Origin: Streptococcus infantis ATCC 700779
GTDB lineage: Bacteria > Bacillota > Bacilli > Lactobacillales > Streptococcaceae
Direction: 5' to 3'
Length of the DNA: 64,000 nucleotides
NCBI RefSeq assembly: GCF_000187465.1
Contig: NZ_GL732439.1
Location: forward strand, 149,341 to 213,340
Below the pieces are notes generated by a model. That model made no database searches and was not told where the DNA came from. It saw only the letters and a program-made list of their open reading frames with translations. Positions 1 through 10,079 of the stretch are shown here, in pieces (the stretch's first letter is position 1; the number at the start of each line of letters is the position of its first letter). A program made the translations under genes and the position numbers.

Positions 1-107
1 ACACTTTTTTTTTGCGCTCTTTTAAAGTTTGAGAGTAGCGAGGGATAATTGGACAGAATCCAAAAAAAACAGTAAAATAGAGGAATACCAATCTAAATGA
101 AATTTGA

Positions 108-1061
<954 letters not shown>

Positions 1062-1062
1062 G

Positions 1063-2361
1063 ATGAATAAAAACGAAACGAATCAGTGGATAGCTAACTA
1101 TCGGACAGACCAACCGCATTTTGGTTTGGAGAGGATGATGAAGCTATTAGCCCTACGTGGCAATCCCCATCTGAAACTCAAGGTTATCCATATCGGAGGA
1201 ACCAATGGTAAGGGATCTACTATAGCCTTTTTGAAGAATATGTTGGGAAAGATGGGGCTAAGAGTTGGAGTCTTTAGCTCACCCTATCTGATTCATTACA
1301 CGGATCAGATTGCCATTAATGAGGAATCTATCCCAGAAGCAAGATTAGAGACCATGATGGTAGACTATCGCTCACTACTTGAGGGGGAGCATGCTCAAGC
1401 CTTGCAAGGAACGACAGAATTCGAGATTATCACTGCTATAGCCTATGACTATTTTGCTTCTGAGCAAGTCGATGTGGCCATTATGGAAGTCGGTATGGGT
1501 GGACTTTTGGATAGTACCAATGTTTGTCAGCCTATCTTAACAGGTATTACGACCATTGGCCTGGATCACGTAGCTTTACTAGGGGATAGCTTGGAAGCTA
1601 TCGCGGAGCAGAAAGCTGGAATTATCAAACAAGGAGTTCCCTTGGTAACAGGAAATATTGTCCCAGAAGCCCTAGCAGTTATCAACCAAATCGCGGAAGC
1701 GAAAGCGGCTCCTAGACTTGTTTATGGGGAAGATTATCAAGTTAGCCATCATGAGAGTATGGAGACGGGAGAAGTCTTTGACTATACAAGCCCGCTTAGA
1801 CAAGGTCGCTTCCAGACAGGATTGCTGGGTTTGCACCAGATAGAGAATGCTGGGATGGCACTAGCTTTACTTGATACTTTTTGTAAAGAAGATGGTCGAG
1901 AACTAGCAAGCAATGACTTGCTTGCTCAAGCTTTGGAAGAAACAAGCTGGCCTGGACGCTTTGAAGTTGTTTCTAGAAGACCTTTGATGATTTTAGACGG
2001 GGCTCACAATCCCCATGCTGTCAAGGCTTTGTTAGCTAGCTTGGAAGAACGATTTGCTGATTATCACAAGGAAATACTTTTTACATGTATCAAAACCAAG
2101 GCCTTGGAGGATATGTTAGACTTGTTAGAAACTTTGCCAGATACTGAGTTGACGTTGACTCACTTTGATGACGGTCGAGCGACAGACGAAAAAGTACTAA
2201 AAAAAGTAGCTTATTCTAGAAATTTCAACTATCAAAGTTGGCAGGAATTTCTAGACCAAAAAATGACAGAAAATGAAGAGAAAAAAACAGTTAGGATAGT
2301 AACGGGCTCATTATACTTTTTAGCCCAAGTGAGAGCCTATCTGATGGAGAGGAAAAATTAG
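1063..2361 (+). CDS. folC: Bifunctional folylpolyglutamate/dihydrofolate synthase
   Basis: Adds glutamate to dihydropteroate and extends polyglutamate tails on folates, using ATP. The P-loop GGTNGKGST lies at residues 45-53, and the Mur-ligase-like second domain carries DGAHNPHAV near 317-325, as in FolC/MurC-type ligases. 432 residues is normal. The ATG follows the folP stop by one base, so translational coupling is likely. Second gene of the folate operon (sulB in pneumococcal naming). Confidence 0.95.
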   Translation: MNKNETNQWIANYRTDQPHFGLERMMKLLALRGNPHLKLKVIHIGGTNGKGSTIAFLKNMLGKMGLRVGVFSSPYLIHYTDQIAINEESIPEARLETMMVDYRSLLEGEHAQALQGTTEFEIITAIAYDYFASEQVDVAIMEVGMGGLLDSTNVCQPILTGITTIGLDHVALLGDSLEAIAEQKAGIIKQGVPLVTGNIVPEALAVINQIAEAKAAPRLVYGEDYQVSHHESMETGEVFDYTSPLRQGRFQTGLLGLHQIENAGMALALLDTFCKEDGRELASNDLLAQALEETSWPGRFEVVSRRPLMILDGAHNPHAVKALLASLEERFADYHKEILFTCIKTKALEDMLDLLETLPDTELTLTHFDDGRATDEKVLKKVAYSRNFNYQSWQEFLDQKMTENEEKKTVRIVTGSLYFLAQVRAYLMERKN

Positions 2362-2364
2362 AGA

Positions 2365-2919
2365 ATGGATACACAAAAAATTGAAGAAGCTGTAAAAATG
2401 ATTATCGAGGCAGTTGGTGAGGATGCAAATCGTGAAGGTTTGCAGGAAACACCTGCCCGTGTTGCTCGTATGTACCAAGAGATTTTTTCAGGACTTGGTC
2501 AAACTGCGGAGGAGCATTTGTCAAAATCCTTTGAAATTATTGATGACAATATGGTAGTAGAAAAGGATATCTTTTTCCATACCATGTGTGAACATCACTT
2601 CTTGCCATTTTATGGGAAAGCTCATATCGCCTACATTCCAGACGGACGTGTGGCAGGTTTGTCAAAGCTAGCTCGTACTGTGGAAGTTTATGCTAAAAAG
2701 CCACAGATTCAAGAGCGCTTGAATATCGAAGTGGCTGATGCTTTGATGGACTATCTTGGTGCCAAGGGTGCTTTCGTTGTTATTGAAGCAGAGCATATGT
2801 GTATGAGCATGCGTGGTGTTCGAAAACCAGGAACTGCAACCTTGACAACAGTAGCTCGTGGAGTTTTTGAGACAGACAAAGATCTTCGAGATCAAGCATA
2901 CCGTCTCATGGGGTTATAA
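2365..2919 (+). CDS. folE: GTP cyclohydrolase I
   Basis: Converts GTP to 7,8-dihydroneopterin triphosphate, the first committed folate step. The zinc-binding motifs [11 protein letters not shown] (about residues 72-82) and EHMCMSMRG (about 142-150) are intact, as is the C-terminal [10 protein letters not shown] signature. The 184-residue length matches the bacterial type IA enzyme. It starts three bases after folC ends (sulC in pneumococcus). Confidence 0.97.
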   Translation: MDTQKIEEAVKMIIEAVGEDANREGLQETPARVARMYQEIFSGLGQTAEEHLSKSFEIIDDNMVVEKDIFFHTMCEHHFLPFYGKAHIAYIPDGRVAGLSKLARTVEVYAKKPQIQERLNIEVADALMDYLGAKGAFVVIEAEHMCMSMRGVRKPGTATLTTVARGVFETDKDLRDQAYRLMGL

Positions 2920-2957
2920 AAATCGATTCAAACGATTTTTTCTAGAAAGGACTAGTT

Positions 2958-3770
2958 ATGGATCAATTGCGTATTAAAGATCTAGAAATTTTTGCCTATC
3001 ATGGTCTTTTCCCGAGTGAGAAAGAACTAGGTCAAAAATTTATCATTGATGCAAGCTTATCCTATGATATGACCAAGGCTGCTACGGACTTAGATTTGGA
3101 AGCTTCTGTCCATTATGGCGAGCTCTGTCAGCAATGGACGACTTGGTTTCAGGAAACCACTGAAGACTTGATTGAAACAGTTGCCTACAAACTAGTAGAG
3201 CGCACTTTTGAAACCTATCCAATAGTTCAAGAAATTAAACTGGAACTCAAAAAACCATGGGCGCCTATTCATCTACCACTAGACACCTGTTCAGTAACCA
3301 TCCATCGTTGCAAACAAAGAGCCTTTATTGCTCTAGGTAGCAATATGGGGGATAAAACGGCTAATCTCAAGCAAGCTCTTGAAAAAATAAGTACTCGTGG
3401 GATTCGTATTCTCAAAAAGTCTAGTGTGATTACAACTGAGCCTTGGGGTGGTGTCGAGCAAGATAGTTTTGCCAATCAGGTGGTTGAAGTAGAAACTTGG
3501 CTGCCGGCTCCAATCTTGTTAGAAACCTTGTTGGACATTGAGGCAGAAATGGGTCGGGTTAGAGAAGTGCATTGGGGACCTCGTTTGATTGATTTGGACT
3601 TGCTCTTTGTGGAGGATCAGGTCATTTATAACGATAATCTCATCTTGCCGCATCCTTATCTTGCTGAGCGACTCTTTGTCTTAGAGTCGCTGCAGGAAAT
3701 TGCACCTCATTTCATCCATCCAGTCCTAGGACAACCGATTCGTCACTTATATCAAGAATTGAAAAAATAA
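2958..3770 (+). CDS. folBK: Bifunctional dihydroneopterin aldolase / HPPK
   Basis: A fusion of two consecutive folate enzymes. Residues 1 to about 118 are dihydroneopterin aldolase (Fol[16 protein letters not shown] near the N-terminus). Residues from about 121 are hydroxymethyldihydropterin pyrophosphokinase (Fol[10 protein letters not shown], then [11 protein letters not shown], the HPPK signature). The FolB-FolK fusion is the known SulD arrangement of pneumococcus and relatives. A clear AGAAAGG ribosome site precedes the ATG. Last gene of the operon; a hairpin follows immediately. Confidence 0.95.
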   Translation: MDQLRIKDLEIFAYHGLFPSEKELGQKFIIDASLSYDMTKAATDLDLEASVHYGELCQQWTTWFQETTEDLIETVAYKLVERTFETYPIVQEIKLELKKPWAPIHLPLDTCSVTIHRCKQRAFIALGSNMGDKTANLKQALEKISTRGIRILKKSSVITTEPWGGVEQDSFANQVVEVETWLPAPILLETLLDIEAEMGRVREVHWGPRLIDLDLLFVEDQVIYNDNLILPHPYLAERLFVLESLQEIAPHFIHPVLGQPIRHLYQELKK

Positions 3771-3771
3771 G

Positions 3772-3802
3772 AAAACTCTAGTCAGAAGGCTAGAGTTTTT
3801 AA
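3772..3802. terminator. Bidirectional terminator between folBK and the DUF960 gene
   Basis: Inverted repeat AAAACTCTAG / CTAGAGTTTT with an 8-nt loop and T-rich flanks on both strands. It sits between convergent genes and overlaps the DUF960 stop codon. Confidence 0.85.
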
Positions 3803-4116
3803 AATAGGTCATTTTCTTCAGGTAGGAGGATGGTTTCCTTACCGTCCATATCCATAACAAGTACTTTCGGTGGGTACAATGGGTCAAAGGGATGATTAAA
3901 ATCGAAGTCAATCGTAGTCGGTAGATGCTCACTTGAAAAACGGAAGGTGATGGAACCGTTACTGTTTAAGAGCTGAAATTCTAACTCATCTTCTAATTCA
4001 AAAACATGCTTTAAAAAATGATCAATAATGTACCAGATTGAGTCGATAACATCGTCTGGGAGATTGGTTACCACACCAAAGCTGGCACAACGTCTATGAG
4101 AATCCGTAAAAGCCAT
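3799..4116 (-). CDS. DUF960 family protein
   Basis: A 105-residue soluble acidic protein. The N-terminal RxASFGVVTNLPDDVIDSIW pattern and the central FRFSSEHL segment resemble the DUF960 family found in streptococci and staphylococci, whose function is unknown to me. It has no membrane segment or catalytic motif. A good AGGAGG ribosome site precedes the ATG on the minus strand. It is convergent with the folate operon and divergent from ccpA. The gene is real by codon pattern and ribosome site; the family assignment is from memory. Confidence 0.75.
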   Translation of the reverse strand: MAFTDSHRRCASFGVVTNLPDDVIDSIWYIIDHFLKHVFELEDELEFQLLNSNGSITFRFSSEHLPTTIDFDFNHPFDPLYPPKVLVMDMDGKETILLPEENDLF

Positions 4117-4239
4117 CCATGCCTCCTACTTAATTTTTTATTATCATACTGCAAACTGGCCTAAAAATCAAGAAAAGTAAACTAATTTACAAAAATATGA
4201 TTATCGGTGAAATTTTTTCAAAGAAAGTTCAATTAATCC

Positions 4240-4268
4240 TTGAAAATGCTTACAATTAGTGGTAAACT
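4240..4268 (+). promoter_or_regulatory. ccpA promoter with cre-like site
   Basis: TTGAAA (4240-4245) and TAAACT (4263-4268) are spaced by 17 bp. TGAAAATGCTTACA (4241-4254) overlaps the -35 box and resembles a catabolite-responsive element with CG changed to TG. This suggests, but does not prove, autoregulation by CcpA. Confidence 0.5.
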
Positions 4269-4320
4269 AGTAGTGGTGTAAACATGAAAACAAAATTTTC
4301 AACATTAGAAAGGAAACGGT

Positions 4321-5328
4321 ATGAACACAGATGATACAGTAACAATTTATGACGTTGCCCGAGAAGCAGGAGTTTCAATGGCAACTGTCAGTCGTGTAGT
4401 CAATGGCAACAAGAATGTCAAAGAAAACACTCGTAAGAAAGTTCTAGAGGTGATTGATCGCCTAGACTATCGCCCAAATGCAGTAGCTCGTGGCTTGGCA
4501 AGCAAACGTACAACAACTGTTGGGGTTGTCATCCCAGATATCACTAACACGTATTTTGCTGCGCTAGCAAAAGGGATTGATGATATTGCAGAGATGTACA
4601 AATATAACATCGTCCTTGCGAATAGTGATGAGGATGATGAAAAAGAAGTGGCAGTAGTGAATACACTCTTTTCAAAACAAGTTGATGGTATTATCTTTAT
4701 GGGCTATCACTTAACAGAGAAAATTCGCTCAGAGTTTTCACGTTCACGTACTCCTGTAGTTCTTGCAGGAACAGTGGATGTAGAACACCAGCTTCCAAGT
4801 GTTAATATTGATTATAAGAATGCTACTGCGGATGCTGTTCGCCATTTGTTGAAGCGTAACAAAAAAATTGCCTTTGTGAGTGGTCCATTGGTAGATGATA
4901 TTAACGGTAAAATTCGCTTGGTTGGCTACAAAGAAGCTTTGAAAGCAGCAGGAGTTAACTATAGTGAAGGACTTGTATTTGAATCTAAATATCGCTATGA
5001 TGATGGTTATGCTCTGGCAGAGCGCTTAGTTTCTTCTAAAGCAACTGCAGCGATTGTGACTGGTGATGAATTGGCAGCTGGTCTCTTGAACGGCTTGGCT
5101 GATCATGGAGTTTCAGTACCAGAAGACTTTGAAATCATTACGAGTGATGATTCTCAAATTGCTCGCTTTACTCGACCAAGCCTTACAACTATCGCACAAC
5201 CCTTGTATGACTTAGGTGCGATTAGTATGCGTATGTTGACTAAAATTATGCATAAAGAGGAATTAGAAGAACGTGAAGTCCTCCTACCTCATGGTTTGAC
5301 AGAGCGCAAATCAACTCGCAAAAAGTAA
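4321..5328 (+). CDS. ccpA: Catabolite control protein A
   Basis: LacI/GalR-family master regulator of carbon catabolite control; with HPr-Ser46-P it binds cre sites. The N-terminal helix-turn-helix reads YDVAREAGVSMATVSRVVNG (about residues 10-29), followed by the hinge helix (NAVARGLASKRT) and a periplasmic-binding-protein-like core. 335 residues is normal for streptococcal CcpA. A GGAAACGG ribosome site precedes the ATG. It stands alone between DUF960 (divergent) and the asparaginase gene (convergent). It is the likely regulator of the cre site at spuA in this window. Confidence 0.95.
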   Translation: MNTDDTVTIYDVAREAGVSMATVSRVVNGNKNVKENTRKKVLEVIDRLDYRPNAVARGLASKRTTTVGVVIPDITNTYFAALAKGIDDIAEMYKYNIVLANSDEDDEKEVAVVNTLFSKQVDGIIFMGYHLTEKIRSEFSRSRTPVVLAGTVDVEHQLPSVNIDYKNATADAVRHLLKRNKKIAFVSGPLVDDINGKIRLVGYKEALKAAGVNYSEGLVFESKYRYDDGYALAERLVSSKATAAIVTGDELAAGLLNGLADHGVSVPEDFEIITSDDSQIARFTRPSLTTIAQPLYDLGAISMRMLTKIMHKEELEEREVLLPHGLTERKSTRKK

Positions 5329-5330
5329 TA

Positions 5331-5366
5331 AAAAACCAGGAATCTAGCTGATTTCCTGGTTTTTTA
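5331..5366. terminator. Bidirectional terminator between ccpA and asparaginase
   Basis: The hairpin AAAAAACCAGGAAxxx/xxxTTTCCTGGTTTTTT lies between convergent genes; both strands end in T-runs. Confidence 0.85.
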
Positions 5367-6329
5367 TTATCCTTCCATATATGTTTGGAGTTGTTCGCCC
5401 TTAAGTCCAGCATTGATTGCGATAAGAAGCTTTAGTCTTGCTTTTTGAGCGTTTAGTTCTTTTACAAAATATACACCATCATTCTGAAGACAAACACCAC
5501 CGCCTTCGTAGGCGTAAACAGGTTCTGCAATCCCATTGAAACAACGTGAGACTAGTGCAATAGGAAGTCCTGCTTGACTGAGAGATTTTAATTTTTCAGC
5601 TGTTTCCTTGGGTACATTTCCAGCACCAAAAGCCTGAATAATCAATCCATCTAGTTGGTCAACAGGAAGTAAATCGAGAAGTTCATCGGTCATGCCCGCA
5701 TAAACAGGGATAATAGGGACCAACCCTTGAATGCTCTCAAGGTCAAAACGAACACGAGGTTCTGCCGTTTTGAAGTAGAGAATTTCCTGCTTCATAATGA
5801 GCCCGAGTGGTCCATGAGTCGGTGTTTGAAAGGTACTAACGTTAGTAGTATGCGTTTTTGTGACATATTTGGCGGCGTGAATTTCATCGTTCATAACGAC
5901 CAAGACACCCTTATCTGCAGCCTTGTCATCACTGGCCACACGTAAGGCGCTAAGATAGTTGTAGACACCATCACTTCCCAGTTCATTAGAAGATCTCATG
6001 GCACCTGTCAGGACGATAGGCATATGAGGTACCTCCATGGTGTCGAGGAAATAAGCCGTTTCTTCTAGTGTATCTGTCCCATGTGTAATGACAACACCAT
6101 CATAGGACGATGCCTCTTGTTTAATTTTATGGTAGAGGGCTAACATATGCTTAGGCTTGATGTGTGGACTAGGCAAATTTAAAAAATCCAAGGAATGGAC
6201 TTCGATACCTTCGAGAGGATTAGAGATATGATTCATAGGGTTATCAGCACTAGTCCTTACAGCTCCAGATTCATCTGCCTGCATGGAGATAGTGCCACCA
6301 GTATGTAAAACAAGGATTTTCTTAGTCAT
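5367..6329 (-). CDS. ansA: L-asparaginase, type I-like
   Basis: Hydrolyses L-asparagine to aspartate and ammonia. The two family signatures are present: LHTGGTISM at residues 8-16, containing the nucleophilic Thr, and VITHGTDTLEETA around residue 80-92. 320 residues without a signal peptide indicates the cytoplasmic enzyme. It is divergent from the HAD hydrolase gene across a 65-bp promoter region. Confidence 0.9.
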   Translation of the reverse strand: MTKKILVLHTGGTISMQADESGAVRTSADNPMNHISNPLEGIEVHSLDFLNLPSPHIKPKHMLALYHKIKQEASSYDGVVITHGTDTLEETAYFLDTMEVPHMPIVLTGAMRSSNELGSDGVYNYLSALRVASDDKAADKGVLVVMNDEIHAAKYVTKTHTTNVSTFQTPTHGPLGLIMKQEILYFKTAEPRVRFDLESIQGLVPIIPVYAGMTDELLDLLPVDQLDGLIIQAFGAGNVPKETAEKLKSLSQAGLPIALVSRCFNGIAEPVYAYEGGGVCLQNDGVYFVKELNAQKARLKLLIAINAGLKGEQLQTYMEG

Positions 6330-6394
6330 GATTCACTCACTTTTTCTGAAATGTGGTATAATCATTGTATCATAAAAGAAAGGAATGAGATAGA

Positions 6395-7786
6395 ATGGAA
6401 GTCAAAGCTGTGTTTTTTGATATTGATGGAACGCTTGTAAATGATAGTAAGAGTGTTTTGAAGTCCACAAAGGAAGCTATCAAGATTGTGAAAGAACAAG
6501 GGGTGCTTGTTGGGGTAGCAACAGGGCGAGGACCTTTTTTTGTTAAGGATTTGATGGACGATTTGGACCTGGATTTTGCAGTGACCTACAATGGCCAATA
6601 TATCTTTAACAAAGATCGTGTTCTTTTTGCTAGCCCTATTGATAAGAGAAGCCTCAGACAAATCATCTCGTATGCCAAGGAAAATCGAAAAGAGATTGCC
6701 ATGGGAACGCGACAAGACGTTGTCGGTTCTCGGATTATGTCCTTTGGGCTCAGCCCTCTTTCACAACTCGTCAGTCGATTTGTACCTAAATTTTTGACTC
6801 GTACTGTTAGTCATTCCTTTAATCGTATGGTCAGTAAGGCCCTTCCTCAGAAGGAAGATGATTTGTTGAACTTAATCAATCAACCAATCTATCAGGTGCT
6901 TATGTTGATGACGCCTGAGGAGACAAACCATGCTGCTGAAGCATTAAATCATTTGAAATTTACCAGAAGTAATCCATTCGCGGCCGATATTATCAATCAA
7001 GGAAATTCTAAGTTAGAGGGTATCCGTCGTGTCGGGAAAGAGTATGGTTTTGATCTCAATCAAGTCATGGCCTTTGGGGACTCAGATAATGATTTGGAAA
7101 TGTTGGCTGGTGTTGGGATGTCTGTTGCCATGGGAAATGGTAGTAGCAGCGTAAAAGAAGTTGCTAAGCATATTACTGCCAGCAACCAAAATGATGGGAT
7201 TCACAAGGCTTTGGAATATTTTGGAGTTTTGTCTTCTGAAAAAGTCTTTGTCAGTCGTGACTATCATTTTAACAAGGTTAAAACCTTCCATCATATGATG
7301 GACGAGCGAACTCAAGAAGAACCAATAGCTTGGGATTTGCAAGGGGCAACTCATCGCGCCGGCTTTAAGATTGAAGAGTTAGTTGAATTTGTCCGTGCTG
7401 CAAGCAATTCTGAAGAGGAATTTCAACAAGCTGTACAAGATTTGCACCAGGCACTTGATGTATCAGCAGATAAAGTTTCTCAAAAAATACCGGCTAAAAG
7501 TACTTTGGTTGGACAAGTCGATGCCTTGATTGATACTCTCTATTTTACGTATGGTAGTTTTGTACTGATGGGAGTAGATCCAGAGCGGATATTCGAGATT
7601 GTCCATCAGGCAAACATGGGTAAAATATTCCCAGATGGCAAGGCACAGTTTGATCCTGTGACTCACAAGATACTTAAGCCAGAAGGCTGGGAGGAGAAGT
7701 ATGCTCCAGAACCAGCTATCAAGAAGGAACTTGCGCGTCAGATTAGAGCTTATGAACGTCATAAAGAAAGAAAAAATAAACAATAA
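6395..7786 (+). CDS. Cof-type HAD hydrolase with MazG-like C-terminal domain
   Basis: Residues 1 to about 275 form a Cof/HAD-IIB phosphatase: catalytic FFDIDGTLV at 7-15 and metal-binding GDSDNDLEML near 229-238. The remaining ~185 residues are not part of a normal ~270-residue Cof protein. That tail is alpha-helical and contains FKIEELVEF near 328-336 and DALIDTLYFTYG near 377-388, followed by a long segment resembling all-alpha NTP pyrophosphohydrolases (MazG/PRA-PH type). The tail assignment is inference from the E-rich and D-rich helices. A role in clearing non-canonical nucleotides or sugar phosphates is possible. An AAAGGAATGAG ribosome site precedes the ATG. Confidence 0.85.
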   Translation: MEVKAVFFDIDGTLVNDSKSVLKSTKEAIKIVKEQGVLVGVATGRGPFFVKDLMDDLDLDFAVTYNGQYIFNKDRVLFASPIDKRSLRQIISYAKENRKEIAMGTRQDVVGSRIMSFGLSPLSQLVSRFVPKFLTRTVSHSFNRMVSKALPQKEDDLLNLINQPIYQVLMLMTPEETNHAAEALNHLKFTRSNPFAADIINQGNSKLEGIRRVGKEYGFDLNQVMAFGDSDNDLEMLAGVGMSVAMGNGSSSVKEVAKHITASNQNDGIHKALEYFGVLSSEKVFVSRDYHFNKVKTFHHMMDERTQEEPIAWDLQGATHRAGFKIEELVEFVRAASNSEEEFQQAVQDLHQALDVSADKVSQKIPAKSTLVGQVDALIDTLYFTYGSFVLMGVDPERIFEIVHQANMGKIFPDGKAQFDPVTHKILKPEGWEEKYAPEPAIKKELARQIRAYERHKERKNKQ

Positions 7787-7812
7787 AAAGGAGCGCATTG
7801 GCTCCTTTTTTT
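7786..7812 (+). terminator. Terminator after the HAD hydrolase
   Basis: AAAAGGAGCgcattgGCTCCTTTTTTT: a stem with a T-run, placed between convergent genes. Confidence 0.85.
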
Positions 7813-7819
7813 AGTCTAA

Positions 7820-8272
7820 TTATAAAGTTTTATCCTTGTCTCGGACGACGAGAAGGTCAACGCTTGTGTGGCGAAGGATATATTCAGATGAAGATCCGAC
7901 AAGCAACCGTTCGAAGGCGTTAAGTCCTGTTGCTCCAACCAAAATCAAATCAACGTGTTCTTGATCAGGGATTGTTTTAGCCAAAAGAGTTTTAGGATTT
8001 CCCATTTCGATGACAACTTGAATATCTTTAAGACCAGCGTCTCTTGCACGCTTTTCGTATTCTGCCATCAACTCTTGTGCCTCGACTTGTAACTCTTCGT
8101 AAACTTCTGCATCGAATGTTGAAATGCTTTGAAGAGCACGAGTATCGATTACATGCGCAATGGTTAATTTAGCCTGGTTACGTAATGCTGACTGAACTCC
8201 TTTGATAAAAGCCAAATCAGCTTCTTTAGAACCGTCGACTGCTACCATGATGTTTTCGTAACGTTGTGTCAT
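7820..8272 (-). CDS. Universal stress protein (UspA family)
   Basis: An ATP-binding-type Usp of 150 residues. YENIMVAVDGSKEADLA starts near residue 4, and the C-terminal GATGLNAFERLLVGSSSEYI carries the G-2x-G-9x-G(S/T) nucleotide loop. The reading frame is open 48 codons further upstream. GAGGAGG lies 9 nt before the ATG at 8272, and the family N-terminus begins MTQRYENI, so this start is chosen. Role in stress survival is family knowledge only. Confidence 0.9.
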   Translation of the reverse strand: MTQRYENIMVAVDGSKEADLAFIKGVQSALRNQAKLTIAHVIDTRALQSISTFDAEVYEELQVEAQELMAEYEKRARDAGLKDIQVVIEMGNPKTLLAKTIPDQEHVDLILVGATGLNAFERLLVGSSSEYILRHTSVDLLVVRDKDKTL

Positions 8273-8416
8273 AGCAAAAACCTCCTCATTTCTTATCACC
8301 TTCATTGTAATCCTTTTCACTAAAAAAGTAAAGTAAAAAATGATAGCAAACAAGATGCTTTTGACTTTGGTTTTGAGAGTGTTATAATTAAAGGAGAGAA
8401 GGCAAGAGGAGATCAT

Positions 8417-9256
8417 ATGACAAAAATTGCGGTACTTTCAGATATCCATGGAAATACAAGAGCACTGGAAGCTGTTTTAGCAGATGCGGAGAAGGCAGGC
8501 GCTGAGGAATATTGGCTCTTGGGAGATATTCTCATGCCTGGGACAGGACGAAAAAATATTCTCAGACGATTAGAGGACTTGCCGATTACGATTCGAGTTC
8601 TGGGAAATTGGGAAGAGAGTTTATGGCGAGCAGCTCATCGAAAATTAGATACAAGTAGACCTAGCCATCGCTACCTCTTGCGCCAATGCCAGTATATTAT
8701 GGAAGAAATTAGTCTAGATGATATTGAAGCTCTACAGGCATTTCCCATGCACACACACCGCCAGTTTGGAAATCTGAAGGTAGGGATAAGCCATCATTTG
8801 CCGGATAAAAATTGGGGGCGAGAGTTGATTCATCTGGGAAAACAAGAGGACTTTGACCGTCTTGTCACCAATCCGGACTGTGATATTGCCATTTATGGTC
8901 ATATCCATCAGCAGTTTCTTCGCTATGGAAGTGGTGGGCAACTGATTTTAAATCCAGGCTCAATTGGGCAACCGTTCTTTTTATCAGCAAGTCTACGTGA
9001 GGATTTGCGGGCCCAGTACATGATTTTGGAGTTTGATGACAGGGGATTAAAAGATATAGATTTTCGTCGTGTTGATTACGATGTTGAGTCAGAATTACAA
9101 TTGGCTAGAGATTTGAAATTGCCCTACTATGAGGTATACTATGAAAGCTTAGTCAACGGAATTCACCATACCCATAATCAGGACTTGTTGCACGAAATCG
9201 CTCAGAGTCAAGGACATGATGTTGAATTGGACGACTGGCTTAGTCGTAACTCTTGA
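8417..9256 (+). CDS. Metallophosphoesterase family protein
   Basis: Calcineurin-like phosphoesterase of the YfcE/MJ0936-type fold. The metal ligands are visible in order: SDIHGN (8-13), GDILMPG (near 36), GNWEE (near 72), and YGHIHQQF near 163-170. 279 residues is longer than the minimal YfcE type and has an acidic C-terminal extension. The substrate is unknown; a cyclic nucleotide or phosphodiester is typical for the family. A GAGGAGATCAT ribosome site precedes the ATG. It is divergent from the universal stress gene and upstream of an Rrf2 regulator. Confidence 0.85.
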   Translation: MTKIAVLSDIHGNTRALEAVLADAEKAGAEEYWLLGDILMPGTGRKNILRRLEDLPITIRVLGNWEESLWRAAHRKLDTSRPSHRYLLRQCQYIMEEISLDDIEALQAFPMHTHRQFGNLKVGISHHLPDKNWGRELIHLGKQEDFDRLVTNPDCDIAIYGHIHQQFLRYGSGGQLILNPGSIGQPFFLSASLREDLRAQYMILEFDDRGLKDIDFRRVDYDVESELQLARDLKLPYYEVYYESLVNGIHHTHNQDLLHEIAQSQGHDVELDDWLSRNS

Positions 9257-9326
9257 CATTACAACTCTAGGAGATATAATAAATATAAGAGAAGAATGAG
9301 CTTTGTTGATAATAAAGGAGGACTGC

Positions 9327-9758
9327 ATGCAAATTTCAAGCCGATTTACCATTGCGACACATATGTTGGTAATCATTGCCCTAAAAGGGAAGGAAAGCAA
9401 GGTGACTAGTGATTTTCTCGCTAGTAGTGTTGGAGTCAATCCTGTTATTATCCGAAAAACTTTGTCCCAACTGAAAAAAGCAGACTTGATTTCCGTCGCG
9501 CGTGGAACTGGAGGGGCAGAGATTATCAAAGAGCTAGAGGACATCAGTCTTTTGGATATTTATCAAGCGGTGGAATGCCTTGGAAAGACTGGACAACTCT
9601 TTAGTTTCCATGATAATCCTAATCCTGACTGTCCAGTAGGAGCCAATATCCATGGGGTTTTAGATGAAAAGTTAGATAAAATTCAAGAAGCCATGGAAGA
9701 AGAATTAAGCCAAACTAGTCTGGCCCGAGTAGTGGCGGATGCAGAAGCAAGAATCTAA
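9327..9758 (+). CDS. Rrf2 family transcriptional regulator
   Basis: A winged-helix regulator of the Rrf2 family: ISSRFTIATHMLVII at the N-terminus, then the LASSVGVNPVIIRKTLSQLKKA DNA-recognition region and wing ARGTGGAE. It has only two cysteines (AVECLG and NPDCPVG), unlike the three-cysteine Fe-S cluster of IscR/NsrR, so it is closer to YwnA-type regulators. The start at 9327 is chosen because AAAGGAGG lies 6 nt upstream; an upstream TTG in frame would overlap that site. 143 residues. The target is unknown. Confidence 0.88.
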   Translation: MQISSRFTIATHMLVIIALKGKESKVTSDFLASSVGVNPVIIRKTLSQLKKADLISVARGTGGAEIIKELEDISLLDIYQAVECLGKTGQLFSFHDNPNPDCPVGANIHGVLDEKLDKIQEAMEEELSQTSLARVVADAEARI

Positions 9759-9763
9759 AATTA

Positions 9764-9788
9764 AGAGGACCTAAGGTCCTCTTTTTAT
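9764..9788 (+). terminator. Terminator after the Rrf2 regulator
   Basis: AGAGGACCtaAGGTCCTCTTTTT: a perfect stem followed by a T-run. Confidence 0.9.
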
Positions 9789-9833
9789 TTTTAGCTAATT
9801 ATGATGAAATTTAATTAGATAAAGGAGGAAGAA

Positions 9834-9932
9834 ATGTATCTCGTTGTAGGAATTGTATCAGCCTTTATCCGTGAATTTGTAGCTCTATGTGTGACATTAA
9901 AGTGGCTCTTTGTGTTCTTCTACGGATTATGA
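9834..9932 (+). CDS. 32-residue hydrophobic membrane peptide
   Basis: A short frame with an excellent ribosome site (AAAGGAGG, 6 nt before the ATG). It begins MYLVVGIVSAFIREFVAL and ends in KWLFVFFYGL. The peptide is almost wholly hydrophobic with one internal Arg-Glu pair and one Lys, as in single-pass small membrane proteins. It lies between two strong terminators (after the Rrf2 gene and at 10004-10038), forming its own short unit. No known family is recognised. The ribosome site and the isolated unit make it a good candidate for a real small protein. Confidence 0.6.
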   Translation: MYLVVGIVSAFIREFVALCVTLKWLFVFFYGL

Positions 9933-10003
9933 TTCCTAGCTCTTCTTTTATCCTATAAGGGAATTCTTTGGTCATAAAAGTCTCTATTTTAACTCGTTCA
10001 TGT

Positions 10004-10038
10004 AAAAAAGCAAGAATTTTTTAGTTCTTGCTTTTTTA
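10004..10038. terminator. Bidirectional terminator downstream of the small peptide and spuA
   Basis: AAAAAAGCAAGAA/TTCTTGCTTTTTT stem with T-runs on both strands. Confidence 0.88.
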
Positions 10039-10079
10039 TTGATTATTTATGACGTGCTGTCTTATTGAAGTCTATAGCC

